NCBI GenBank assembly: GCA_029448655.1
Contig: JACCLO010000006.1
Location: 3,596,001-3,660,000 of the forward strand
Reading direction: 5' to 3'
DNA: 64,000 bases
Source of the DNA: Wolfiporia cocos
Lineage: Eukaryota > Basidiomycota > Agaricomycetes > Polyporales > Phaeolaceae
Numbering within the stretch: position 1 is the first letter of the stretch; every line of letters starts with the position of its first letter. The notes beneath the pieces were generated by a model, which did no database searches, had not been told where the DNA came from, and saw nothing but the letters and a program-made list of their open reading frames with translations. Positions 11,706 to 22,242 of this stretch are shown here, piece by piece. A program made the translations under genes and the position numbers.

Positions 11706-13739
11706 ATGAGTAACCGGAAACTAACATTCGTCACAAACAGATTCACAATGTCCTCCACTTCCTCCGTCAGCACTCCTCTCGCTCCCCGCAAGATGCGCCT
11801 CCGCTCAGAAGGCCCGGTGACGCCAGTAGCTGGTCCCTCGGGAACCCAGCAACTGGTGACGCTGGAACACCTAAGCGAGGGAGAGGAAGAAGAAGAGGAA
11901 GAGGAAGTACAGGAGTTCGCTCCCCCGCAAAGGGAGTCTCCAACCAACCCCATGGGTACGCGCCCCGGCTCGCCCATTGCCGGATACCCGCCGGCTCGTC
12001 GAACTCGCCCTATCGGGCCCGTCACCACCCTGGAAATGGAATTTTCAGGGCCGACACGACAGACCAATGTCGCTGTCGAAAACAACCTTAAGGCATACCT
12101 CCCTGAGGAGGAACACCACAAGGTGGATGGGTCCATACATGGGCCAATCATCGACGCCGCCGTACAACGGAGTGCGGCTATAAGCCACGACACCACCGAC
12201 ACCCTGGGTCGAATGGTGCACGCCCGCCTGGAGCGTATCCATGAACGAATCGATTCCCTGGCTGGGCAATCCAGGGCCATCGAGCAGAAGGCCCAAGACG
12301 AGCTACACGAGGCGGTAAATTCCGTCCGCAACGAGGTGCTGTCCACGCTGGTGGACCTCGGCAAGGAACTCCGACAGGAGTACACCGCCAAGTTCACCAC
12401 GCTGGAAAAAGAGCTCCGAAAGGACTACCGGTCCCGGCTGGATGACCTCGAGGATGCGTTCGCCGAGCGAATGGAGAAGGTCGACGAGGAACTCCGGAGG
12501 ATTCGAAAGAATCCCTCCGTTCCCAACCCTCCCGGCGTCCGCACGCCCCCGGAAGAACCCGCACCGGCCCCCGGCAGTGCTCAAGCCCGTGCAGCCGAGG
12601 CCGCTGCCGCCGCTCAAGCTGCAGCTGCTGCTGCAGCAGCCGTCGCCCCGCAGATTCCAGGTCTGCCTCAAAACCTGAAAATCCCCCCTCCCCCCGAATT
12701 CTCCGGGTCATCTGGAAAGGTGACTGCGCAAGAATGGGTGGAAAAGATGGGTCTGTACTTTGGTACACTCAGGGTCTACGACGACCATGACCGTATCACC
12801 ACGGCCCTCTTCCGCGTCACAGGGGACGCGTACAAATTTTTCTCGCCTCTCATCAAGAAGGCAGGAAATGGTGAACCTCTCGGCACCTGGGAGGACTTCA
12901 CCAAGTCAGTCATGGTGCAATACGGGAAGATGACGGATAAGGAGATCGCGAAAAAGGAAATTCGCGGCTACTACGGCACGAAGGGTAAGGAACTCGCAGA
13001 ATCAAACTATTTCAATTACTGCGAACGGTTCCGCACCCTCGGCCGACTCTCCGAGACCGCCAACGAGACTCTGGTATGGGAATTCACAGAGACTCTCCCC
13101 GAAAAGGTTAAGGACACCTTAAACGTCCTCGGCAAAACCCCGTTCTTCAAGGCACCCACCGACATCGAACCTCTGATCGACTTCGCCCTAGAAATGTATC
13201 AGACATCTTACCCTGACAAGATTAAGGGTTCGATCTTCGAGAAGGCCGGCAAGAAGGACTCGGCACCTGCCGAAAAGAAGGAGACGTCCTCCGCTTCTGC
13301 AAAGAAGTCGGAGAAGAAGAAGGACAAGGGAAAGGCGCCCGCTAAAGCCCCAGCCGACACCACCAACGCCGTCTGCACATACTGCAAGCAGACCGGACAT
13401 TACTTCAACAAATGTCCTAAGCTTGCGGCAGACAAGGCCGCGGGAACGTTCGTGCCTGCCGCTCAGCGGGCCGAACAACAAAGGGCGAAGGATGCAGCCG
13501 CCGCGTCTGGAAAGACCACGGCCGCTCCTTCGGGTAGTGGAAAGGGACAGGCTTCTGGCAAGAAGCCGTACTCGGCGCCCCCCGCGGATGGCAAGACGTA
13601 TCGTGCCCGAACGATCTGGGAAGAAGTGACGGCTGACTCAAACTCAGCAGGACCCTCGGCCCCCGCCACCACCGTCGCCAATGTCGGGACCATCTCGGTT
13701 CCCCTCGCCCCAACCACACGTCTCGAAGACGTTCTGTGA
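11706..13739 (+). CDS. gag: E1 Gag
   Basis: 677 residues from ATG 11706 (another in-frame ATG at 11748). In order: an acidic run of eight E near residues 60-70, a long coiled coil (about 165-275) with LERIHERIDSL and LEKELRKDYRSRL, a Pro/Ala-rich linker with a polyalanine run, the Gypsy capsid-like domain (about 335-510; QEWVEKMGLYF, TLPEKVKDTL), a Lys-rich segment, and one CCHC zinc knuckle CTYCKQTGHYFNKC starting near residue 557. Gag forms the virus-like particle and binds the RNA. It overlaps pol by 59 nt. Confidence 0.9.
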   Translation: MSNRKLTFVTNRFTMSSTSSVSTPLAPRKMRLRSEGPVTPVAGPSGTQQLVTLEHLSEGEEEEEEEEVQEFAPPQRESPTNPMGTRPGSPIAGYPPARRTRPIGPVTTLEMEFSGPTRQTNVAVENNLKAYLPEEEHHKVDGSIHGPIIDAAVQRSAAISHDTTDTLGRMVHARLERIHERIDSLAGQSRAIEQKAQDELHEAVNSVRNEVLSTLVDLGKELRQEYTAKFTTLEKELRKDYRSRLDDLEDAFAERMEKVDEELRRIRKNPSVPNPPGVRTPPEEPAPAPGSAQARAAEAAAAAQAAAAAAAAVAPQIPGLPQNLKIPPPPEFSGSSGKVTAQEWVEKMGLYFGTLRVYDDHDRITTALFRVTGDAYKFFSPLIKKAGNGEPLGTWEDFTKSVMVQYGKMTDKEIAKKEIRGYYGTKGKELAESNYFNYCERFRTLGRLSETANETLVWEFTETLPEKVKDTLNVLGKTPFFKAPTDIEPLIDFALEMYQTSYPDKIKGSIFEKAGKKDSAPAEKKETSSASAKKSEKKKDKGKAPAKAPADTTNAVCTYCKQTGHYFNKCPKLAADKAAGTFVPAAQRAEQQRAKDAAAASGKTTAAPSGSGKGQASGKKPYSAPPADGKTYRARTIWEEVTADSNSAGPSAPATTVANVGTISVPLAPTTRLEDVL

Positions 13740-16700
13740 AGAACACACCAGCCCCGCAGCGGCTGGGAGTGTACAGCGCCCCGAAGAAGCGCACCTCTAC
13801 GAAGAGGCTTCACAGAGACCCCTTATCTGGTGGGAAGATAAGGCGGTCGTACGTCACCCGGTATCCCATCTCGGTATATTCGGCAGCTCGGCAATGGACT
13901 TTGCCCGGAGGACTCGGACACTAGCTACACGTGCCCCTCCTGTACAATACTTTTATCCTGACCCGCTCGCGCTGAAATTTTTCACTTTGTATAATGTACA
14001 TGGAAACGATTCTCGAGACGACAATAAATCGTTCTCTATCGAAGTGGAATTGTGGGTCTACGGAAAGAAAGTTAACGCCATGGCATTAATCGACACCGGT
14101 GCATCAATAAGCGTCATTGATAAGAAACTCGTCCACGAGGAAAAGTTAGTTACTCAGAAACTACCTTCGCCTCTCGAGATTCGTAACGCCGACGGTACCT
14201 CTAATACCGCTGGTAATATCAACATGGCAGTAAAAGCTTATATGGTGCACGAGGAACACAAGTCCACCGAATTCTTGTACGTAATGGACGTACAGAATGC
14301 GGATGTGATCCTCGGATATGACTGGTTCCTGAAACACAACCCGGACTTCAACTGGCCGGAAGGAACCTTCACATATCGGTGCACGGAAAAATGCAAACAT
14401 GGCAAACGTGTTTCGATTTCTGAGGAAGAAGACGAAATCGAACCCCGCAATATCTATCAGATCATCAATGACTTTCCGATAGATTTTCTTGGCTTAGAGG
14501 AGCCAGAGAATCCCTTTGTCGCTTGGGTGAACACCCTTGACGAAGGAACGGAACTCCTTATCGACGCCATTCAGTCGATAACGGAGAAGTCAGATGATGA
14601 ATTCCTGACAGATGCGGATCTCCAGAAATGGAAATCCTTGGTTCCGGAGGAATACCAGGAGTTTGGTCCCACGGTATTCTCTCAACGCGCATCCGAAAGG
14701 ATGCCCGAACGGAAACCATATGACCACGCCATCGACTTCCCCGATGACGCGGTACTACCGCCCCCGAGTAAGGCATACAAGATGTCTCCTCAGGAAGCGA
14801 ACTCGCTAGATCAGTGGATTCAGGAAGAGTTACGGAAGGGCTACATCCGGCACTCAAAATCTCCGATCGCGAGCCCGGTCTTCTTCGTCCCTAAAAAAGA
14901 CGGCGGAGCCCGAATGGTAGTCGATTACCGAAAGGTGAACGACTTGACCATTAAAAACAGGTACCCTCTCCCACGCATAGACGAGCTTATCGATAAGCTT
15001 AGCCAGGCTTCGATATTTACGAAGCTCGACTTGCGTTGGGGTTACAACAACGTGAGAATCAAGGAGGGAGATGAATGGAAGACCGCATTCATTACGCCTA
15101 ACGGCCTTTACGAAGCTGTAGTCATGTACTTCGGTTTTTGTAATGCACCCAGCACGTTCCAACACATGATGAACGATATTCTAGGTGACCTTATCAGAGA
15201 AGGAAAGGTCATTGTCTACCTAGACGACATCCTTGTGTTCGGAAACGACCTGCTGGAACATCGTCGTATCGTCAAGCAAGTATTACAAATCTTGCAAGAC
15301 AACGACTTGTTCGCGAAGCCTGAAAAGTGCTTCTTCGAACAAAGTAGTATTGAATACCTGGGAATGGTCATTTCCAAAGGAAAAGTCGAAATGGACCCTA
15401 AGAAGGTAGCTGGTGTCATGGACTGGCCTACACCTGCCAAGGTGAAGGACGTCCAAGCCTTTGTTGGCTTCGCCAATTACTACCGTCGGTTCATTAAAGA
15501 CTTCTCCAAAGTGGTTAAGCCGTTAACCGATCTGTCCAAGAAAAACACGCAATGGAACTGGGGACCCGAACAAGCGGAAGCTTTCCAAACTCTTAAGGAA
15601 GCTTTCACATCGGCTCCAATACTCCGGATCCCAGATCAGGAGTCCCCGTTCCGCGTGGAAGCGGATTCTTCCGATTACGCAACTGGTGCAGTGCTATCGC
15701 AATACTCTTCGGAGGATAAGCTCTGGCACCCGGTAGCCTTTTACTCGAAATCTCTATCAGCAGCCGAAAGGAACTATGAGATTTACGATAAGGAGTTGCT
15801 CGCAATCATCCGCGCTCTAGAGGAATGGAGACATTACCTCGAAGGACACCCACACAAATTTGAAGTATGGTCGGATCATCTCAATCTGACATATTTCAAA
15901 TCGGCACAACGGCTAACCCGGAGACAGGCACGTTGGAGTCTTTACCTGACAAGGTTCAACTTCACCATGTGCCACAAACCCGGTAAAACAATGCTCACGG
16001 CTGACCCTCTGTCACGGAGGCCAGACCATGAAGAGGGGGTGGAACTCGATAATCGCGATCAAATTTTGCTGAAACCGGAATACTTCACGGTTAGGGCGCT
16101 AGAAGCGTCACAGCAGGAGATACAATCAGGCGACGAGGACCTCCTCCGACAAATCCGACAAGCCCTCATGAACGATCAGATTACCAAGGATTACCAGGAA
16201 CTACTAAAAAGTGGTCCCAAGGAATTCGGTAAAGATCTCCAGGAATGGAACATGGAGGCCGGATTACTCCTCAGACGAGGAAAAGTGTACGTTCCAAAAG
16301 AGCCTAAGGAATTGCGCACGAAGATTCTGGAGTTACATCATGACCATGTGACTGCCGGACACTTCGGACGATGGAAGACCTACGAACTTCTGTCACGTAA
16401 TTACTGGTGGCCTGGAATGACCACAATGGTGAAGCAATATGTGGAAGGTTGTGACACATGTCAACGCATGAAGAACCGCAACCAGACCCCGTATGGACCC
16501 CTGCAACCGCTCCCAGTACCGGAAGCACCCTGGGACACAATCACAATCGACTTCATCGTTCACTTACCGCCCAGCGGTGAACGCAAACAGTTCACTGCCA
16601 TTATGGTAGTAGTGGACCGATTGACCAAGCGCGCACACTTCATTCCCACGTCAGACAATATCTCGGCGAAGGAATTAGCGAACCTCCTGTACCTTCGGAT

Positions 16701-18216
16701 TTATCCGAACCACGGGCTTCCGAAACAAATCATTTCGGACAGAGGACCGCAATTCTCTTCTGAGCTATTCAAGGGATGGTGCGAGCAATTGGGAATTCAG
16801 AGGTCGATGACGACAGCCTACCACCCGCAAGCGGACGGCCAAACGGAGAGAATTAACCAAATTCTAGAACAATACCTACGATGCTACATCGACGTTATCC
16901 AAAAAGATAACTGGGTGTTCTACCTCCCCACGGCAGAGTTCGCGTACAATAACGCGGCTAGCGAGACGACCAAGAATAGTCCATTCTTCGTCGAACTAGG
17001 AAGGCATCCCAATGCAGGACCTACGGATTTGAAGCCGACGCAATATTCGGATTTAAATCAATTTGCTTACGCCAGATGGTCAGCACAAGAACAAGCTAAG
17101 GCAGCTATGAAATTGGCTGCCGAACGCTGGTCTTGGTACTATGATCAACACAAGCGCTCGGTACCGTTTAAAGTTGGCGACAAAGTTCTCGTCGACGCCC
17201 GTAGCTGGCAAGACTCCGAAAGAAGTCTTAGTCCACGCTATTTGGGACCATTTAAGATAATTGAACAATTATCTCCGGTCACCTTTAGGGTACATATGGA
17301 CGAGCAATACAGGGCTTACCACCCAGTATTCCACGCTTCTAAGTTGGTCATGTACAAGGACCCTGTGCATCAGAAAAAACCAGAGCCTCAACCAGAAATG
17401 GTCGACGGCGAGGAAGTATGGGAAGTCGAGAAGATCTTAGATCATCGCCTCCGCGCAGGAAGAGTTGAATACAGAATCCGATGGAAAGGGTTCGGTATCA
17501 ATGACGACTCCTGGGTACGCGAAGCCGATCTCGACTCGGCATATGACATTCTACAGGAATACAAGGCTTCACACCCTATTCCAATGCAGGATGTCCCCCT
17601 CAGGCGATCAGCTAGAAGGAAAGAAGCAGTTCACGTCTTCGACCCTGATAGCGACGACTGGGAAGCCGATGAATGCACGTGGCCAGACGACTGGCCGCAG
17701 TATCGCGAAAAATTTGCGAAGGATCCTAAGCAGCGCATGGTTAGACACCCCGACGGGGGATGGATGTCAGCTGACATTAACCAAAACGCGGACTTGAAAA
17801 TCGTAGTCGGCGAAGGCGGCCGAATGCCGGAAAAAGGAACCAAGGACTCGGTTGGGTTTGACCTGTACACCGCAACAGGCGACGTTCTGCCAGCTCACGG
17901 GCAGACAGAATACAATACCAAACTGAAAATCCAGGTACCTTTCGGCACTTACGGACGTATCGCCCCCCGCTCTAGTCTCGCCCGCAAAGGCATAGACGTA
18001 ATGGGTGGCGTCATCGACCACGATTATCAAGGCGAAGTAATCATTATTCTCCGGAATCACTCGGACGTATCTATCGATATCCGAGCCGGGGATAAGATTG
18101 CTCAGCTAATCTGCGAAGTTGCAAAGGACCCGCATATTACGCTACACGGAAAATCTTACTTTGAAAAGATTAAATCCGAACGCGGTGCTGGTGGATTCGG
18201 CTCCACAGGAAAGTAA
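13681..18216 (+). CDS. pol: E1 Pol: protease, RT, RNase H, integrase, chromodomain, dUTPase
   Basis: 1511 residues in the +1 frame relative to gag. Protease DTGAS near residue 138; RT with YLDD at 513-516; RNase H with EADSSDYATG, YDKELLAI and WSDHLNLTY; integrase HHCC finger from about 886, then DDE residues near 957, 1020 (SDRG) and 1056 (QTERIN); chromodomain about 1245-1295 (VEYRIRWKGF); a Trp/Asp-rich linker (VFDPDSDDWE, WPDDWPQYR); and a complete trimeric-type dUTPase (about 1375-1511) with SVGFDLY, GRIAPRSSLA, GVIDHDYQGEV, GDKIAQLI and GGFGSTG. The first ATG of the frame is used as a nominal start; +1 frameshifting from gag is likely. dUTPase at the Pol C terminus is unusual. No break seen. 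Confidence 0.93.
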   Translation: MSGPSRFPSPQPHVSKTFCEEHTSPAAAGSVQRPEEAHLYEEASQRPLIWWEDKAVVRHPVSHLGIFGSSAMDFARRTRTLATRAPPVQYFYPDPLALKFFTLYNVHGNDSRDDNKSFSIEVELWVYGKKVNAMALIDTGASISVIDKKLVHEEKLVTQKLPSPLEIRNADGTSNTAGNINMAVKAYMVHEEHKSTEFLYVMDVQNADVILGYDWFLKHNPDFNWPEGTFTYRCTEKCKHGKRVSISEEEDEIEPRNIYQIINDFPIDFLGLEEPENPFVAWVNTLDEGTELLIDAIQSITEKSDDEFLTDADLQKWKSLVPEEYQEFGPTVFSQRASERMPERKPYDHAIDFPDDAVLPPPSKAYKMSPQEANSLDQWIQEELRKGYIRHSKSPIASPVFFVPKKDGGARMVVDYRKVNDLTIKNRYPLPRIDELIDKLSQASIFTKLDLRWGYNNVRIKEGDEWKTAFITPNGLYEAVVMYFGFCNAPSTFQHMMNDILGDLIREGKVIVYLDDILVFGNDLLEHRRIVKQVLQILQDNDLFAKPEKCFFEQSSIEYLGMVISKGKVEMDPKKVAGVMDWPTPAKVKDVQAFVGFANYYRRFIKDFSKVVKPLTDLSKKNTQWNWGPEQAEAFQTLKEAFTSAPILRIPDQESPFRVEADSSDYATGAVLSQYSSEDKLWHPVAFYSKSLSAAERNYEIYDKELLAIIRALEEWRHYLEGHPHKFEVWSDHLNLTYFKSAQRLTRRQARWSLYLTRFNFTMCHKPGKTMLTADPLSRRPDHEEGVELDNRDQILLKPEYFTVRALEASQQEIQSGDEDLLRQIRQALMNDQITKDYQELLKSGPKEFGKDLQEWNMEAGLLLRRGKVYVPKEPKELRTKILELHHDHVTAGHFGRWKTYELLSRNYWWPGMTTMVKQYVEGCDTCQRMKNRNQTPYGPLQPLPVPEAPWDTITIDFIVHLPPSGERKQFTAIMVVVDRLTKRAHFIPTSDNISAKELANLLYLRIYPNHGLPKQIISDRGPQFSSELFKGWCEQLGIQRSMTTAYHPQADGQTERINQILEQYLRCYIDVIQKDNWVFYLPTAEFAYNNAASETTKNSPFFVELGRHPNAGPTDLKPTQYSDLNQFAYARWSAQEQAKAAMKLAAERWSWYYDQHKRSVPFKVGDKVLVDARSWQDSERSLSPRYLGPFKIIEQLSPVTFRVHMDEQYRAYHPVFHASKLVMYKDPVHQKKPEPQPEMVDGEEVWEVEKILDHRLRAGRVEYRIRWKGFGINDDSWVREADLDSAYDILQEYKASHPIPMQDVPLRRSARRKEAVHVFDPDSDDWEADECTWPDDWPQYREKFAKDPKQRMVRHPDGGWMSADINQNADLKIVVGEGGRMPEKGTKDSVGFDLYTATGDVLPAHGQTEYNTKLKIQVPFGTYGRIAPRSSLARKGIDVMGGVIDHDYQGEVIIILRNHSDVSIDIRAGDKIAQLICEVAKDPHITLHGKSYFEKIKSERGAGGFGSTGK

Positions 18217-18242
18217 TCGTTCCATTAGGGACAATGAAACCT

Positions 18243-18255
18243 GAAGAGGGGGTAA
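18243..18255 (+). promoter_or_regulatory. E1 polypurine tract
   Basis: GAAGAGGGGGTAA directly precedes the 3' LTR at 18256; it is the expected plus-strand primer site. Confidence 0.85.
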
Positions 18256-18951
18256 TGTCACAGATTTGGGACATGCCACTATTTTTCCCGTATTTTTACC
18301 TATTTATCTGGTATTTCTACGACCTTGTAGACATTTACGCTGCTAAGCGCCCGTCTACACGTACACGCAACCAAACAACACGTACACAACGCGGTATACG
18401 TCCACCTGTCATAACAACACGTACATAACACGTTTGTACGCGTCAATGACTCAGCGGACTAACCTCCGGTGTCACGCGCCTTACTCATATCCCGATATCG
18501 GGCTATGTCAGTACATTTGGATAAGCGGCCCGCTCGTTATCACATGCCAATGCCCTTAACGATTACTCATATCCCGATCCCGGTATATAGTTATCACGTG
18601 CATGGCTTACTAACGTAGCAACGCCACTTCCACAACATGGACCTACGGTCCTAACAACGTTTCTTACTGGTGCGGCCATTACCGGCGCACATGGTCTACT
18701 GTAGTTTACGACTTAGCTGTATTAGTTATGTCTGCGCACAGACCGTCTTCATGTTTGGCTCTCTTACTGGTAACCAAACAATGCATGTATATAAGTAGGG
18801 CTATCGCTACGATAAGCCTTAGATTTGTTCTCTGCTATCGCATAGTCACATAACATCTCTACTGCGCCTACAAGCGTTCCTCACCAGCTTCAACAACTCC
18901 TTCAAGTCGTTATCAAGCTAAAGCGTGAGTCCCACAACCTTGTTTGTGTCA
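18256..18951 (+). repeat. E1 3' LTR
   Basis: 696 bp. No difference from the 5' LTR was found by eye. Confidence 0.95.
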
Positions 18952-19192
18952 GTGGCTCTACACCTACGATAGGCTTTACCATACTCTAAACGGTCTATCA
19001 GCTTACGTAATACTGTATAGTAGCCAAACATGTACAAACAGCCTACGAGCATATATACCAGCCAGACGAGCAGGGAGCACCCCAGACTCATCTTGGCCTT
19101 TGTTGCCTTGAGTAGCCTCAGACTAGGAATACGCTTCCACGCGAGTAATATTCCGCTGAGTAGTTGCTTGAGATAGCGCTTGTGTCAGTTAC

Positions 19193-19672
19193 CTGTGTAG
19201 GAATTCAGGTTGTGCCAGACAACAGCAATGCCCTACTGCCTGCCAGGGACCCTGCTATGGTGTTGTCACACGCCAATTTCAAGCCTTTAGGCACAGTACC
19301 TTTTCCGATCATCGAGAGCACCCCCGAGGCTGGAAACCCGATGCCTCAGCTAGAACCAAGCCCTATGCACATACCACTACGGGCACTAGCTAACAGCATC
19401 ACCAGCCCCACCTAAGAACCCTAGTCCCAGACCACACGTCCAGTCCAACATAAAGCCAATAGCAGTCACGTGACCCCGACCAACCACGATGAGCCCAGTA
19501 GCACCTAACCAGACCAACCCCTTGCTACCTGGACCACACCTCATCAGGTCATGACCACCCAGACTCATGGCTAGGACTACGTCCACCCAACCAACCAAAC
19601 CTTACGCCTCCCGTCTCCACGAACTACAGCCATTACTGGCCACACGGTCATTACCGACCAAGGACTCACGCC
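19193..19672. other. No gene seen
   Basis: Follows the target duplication of the split solo LTR. Short frames only. Confidence 0.4.
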
Positions 19673-19677
19673 ATTAC

Positions 19678-20388
19678 TGTTACGGGTTGAATACCCGTTT
19701 GTATATTCGAGTCGCGAATATAGATCGTTCTTCTGCACTTAGGCTTGTTGCCGTATGCAAGGCAAATATTCGCTAGATGCCTTCGAGTCCTAGAATTCCT
19801 AGGAAGTTATTCGAATATCCAATGCGTGTTAGAGGATATGATCTGGTTCAGATGCAAGTTGGAATAGAATATAAGACTCACCTAAGTCCGAGAAGTCAGT
19901 GTGCACTTCGAGGACTTAGTCGTTCGGTTGCTCGAGCTAGAAATACTTGAGCGTAGTTTCCTACGTTTGAGAACGAGTATAAGACTTCTTGTTTGTACAA
20001 CAAGGTCGAGCTGGAGAGCTTCGACAGTAAGTACATGAGTTTATATACTACGTAGGGTTTTCAGGGGTCAAGTCCGTCCCAGATGCCACTGCTACTATCT
20101 ACGCTATAGTACCAAACGTTTGATAAGTATGGAGTGTTATATCTGAAACAATAGATAGGAATGATGATGGCAGTTGAACGCCATCTATCAGCTAACAAAT
20201 GATAGATATGAGAATAGGGCAGAGTTGGATCTGCCAAAGGTGAAACGTGTCCTATACACTAGTATGACCGGGGATACGCCCGGTACGAGTCACGAGTAGC
20301 CAGGGGGTTGGTTGCACAACAAGTCCCTGTATCGTATTCACCCCATGGTGAATTCTGCCAGCGTTCAAAAAATAAAATAACCGTAACA
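19678..20388 (-). mobile_element. Solo LTR related to the E3 family
   Basis: 711 bp, TGTTACGGG...CCGTAACA, with ATTAC on both sides (19673-19677 and 20389-20393). Read on the minus strand it shares with the E3 LTR the stretches around GAGAACGAGTATAAGA, CAACAAGGTCGAGCTG and the TATATAA box (here near 20040). No internal region remains. Confidence 0.8.
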
Positions 20389-20393
20389 ATTAC

Positions 20394-22242
20394 TGGCACG
20401 GACTATGTACTATACGAACTAAGGCCCACAGAAGGCCTTAAACTCCAGCTGCCCTAGTCTACGAGGAACACCACCTCAGGCAGCACCTGTACGACTGAGA
20501 ACCCTAGCAGTCACAGGACTTTATGTACCGATCGCAGCCGATCATGGTCGATCACCCTACGTCATGCACGGCCTGTACTGGCCAGTCCACAGTCCCGGCA
20601 GACGTCATCCTTCAGTACCAGCATGTGGGAACCTGGGCCGCCACATGCCTTCCCCTCAGTACCAGTCCTTGGGAACCTGGACAGCAGATGCCCCGATCGT
20701 GGACATAGAACCCTGCCATTACCGGTGAACCCTCGATCAACGAGAACCACCGATCGAGCCTAACCCGCTACGTTGCCATAGCCATCCAGCACTCCCCTAG
20801 CCGTACCAGCACTCACGCTCTGATGCCCTTACTGGCCCCCACGTAGCACGTAGATTACCTCAGCGCCGATGCCCTATGGGCTGCGCACCATAACATGTAC
20901 AAACAGTGTAGGAATATATTTATGCCAGACAGTCTTGAGCAAACCTCAGACTTGTCTTGGCCATTTCAGCCTTAGTTGCCCGGACCAAGAAGGCGCTTTC
21001 ACACGACCCCCCTTCCCCCGGTGTGTGTCTGAGGTTGTGTGTGTGTCAGGTGTGATGGGTTCTGATAGCAAATGCATACCGGTACGTACATAGTGTCCTC
21101 GACTTTATACTAACACCGGCTGCCGAACCGCCACCGGTCCTGCCATACCCGTATCCGGCGTAACTGCCCCTATTGTACCAGGGGTGCAACTGCTCCCGCA
21201 CTGTGGTGATGAGATTGCACCCATGCGCTGTGCCCAACATGCACACACTTCCAACGACCTGCACATTTCTAACCTGCCCACTGCTCCCTCTCCTCCTAGC
21301 AGGTGCACTCCAGCATGTCTGCTTACATGTGTCCCACTGAACAAGAAGCAGCACACAGTGCTATCGGACTGGGATGCATGCTGCGGCCCATGGTGCATGC
21401 TCTACGACTTGCAGGTAGGTGCGCTGCATCCCATCCGCCACGCTCATGCCATATATACAGTAGCTGTCCACCATCCCACACAATCAACACATCGGAATTC
21501 CTTTGAGCATACAGTCTCGCTGACCATCATGATGCTATCCGCCACACACATCCCCATGGTGGTCCTCCATGTGCACCCACCCTACGACATGGACACACAG
21601 GCAGTCTATGAAGAGGATGTCACTGCACCATTTGAGTGGGCCGGGCATGGCATTCTTGTATGCACAGTGGTGAGCCGTGCCTCCCCTCTTCCTCACATCT
21701 GGCTCACCTTGCTCGCTCGGCCATAGCAGGCTGCATGCAGGTGATGTGACCGATCTGTATGTTGTCATGTTTGTGTCTCACACCTGCGTCCATCATGGAT
21801 GCAAAGCATGTACAGTGGATGGGCCTCTTCCCCCCATCCTTTGTGGCAGATGTCATGACAGTGATCATGTGCATCCCTCCTTTGTTCCTTTGTTCCCTTT
21901 CTGCCTGTGGCGACTCATCACTGACATACTATGTGTAGTAACAGTGAGTACCACGCACAGGACACACTCTCAATGGTGGCAGTGCACAGCATCCCAACTG
22001 TGCCCATTAGTAGCATTCATGCTGATACTTATAGGGTACCGCCATATATGCCATGGGCAGGGGCAGAGGTCACTGACCACTGTACTGTAGTAGATCTTTC
22101 GTAGCCATTTCTGTCAGTAGACGGCTCTACTGATGTGATTGTACGCATGCATATCATGAATAAAATCGAGCTTTCATTGACACTGCACTGTGATACAATA
22201 TATTATAAGAGCTGCATTCCTGGAACCTGCACTGACATCTGC
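20394..22242. other. No supported gene
   Basis: The longest frame (21184-21726, plus strand, 180 residues) is rich in His, Cys and Pro without any motif, and the area is built of CA/TG-rich simple sequence. I do not call it a gene. Probably old transposon debris. Confidence 0.4.

Larger units (their letters stand above)
8965..18951 (+). mobile_element. E1: complete Ty3/Gypsy chromodomain retrotransposon with ORF0 and C-terminal dUTPase
   Basis: 9987 bp with 696-bp LTRs flanked by a perfect GTGGC target duplication (8960-8964 and 18952-18956). Order: LTR, self-priming site, ~1 kb leader, ORF0, gag, pol (PR-RT-RH-IN-chromodomain-dUTPase), polypurine tract, LTR. All frames are open and every catalytic motif inspected is present. 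The LTRs look identical, so insertion was recent. It sits inside an older solo LTR. Confidence 0.95.
8825..19187 (+). mobile_element. Solo LTR of the 371-bp (E4/E5) family, split by E1
   Basis: Begins TGTCACAAGCCGATTTTCTC at 8825, is interrupted after 8964 by E1, resumes at 18957 and ends GCGCTTGTGTCA at 19187. The two parts total 371 nt, exactly the E4 LTR length. GTTAC flanks it on both sides (8820-8824 and 19188-19192), the target duplication of the original insertion. The internal part was lost, presumably by LTR-LTR recombination, before E1 arrived. Confidence 0.93.

Noticed and set aside
21184..21726. 180-codon plus-strand frame
   Set aside because: His/Cys/Pro-rich composition from CA/TG-rich DNA, no motif, no homologous copy in the window.
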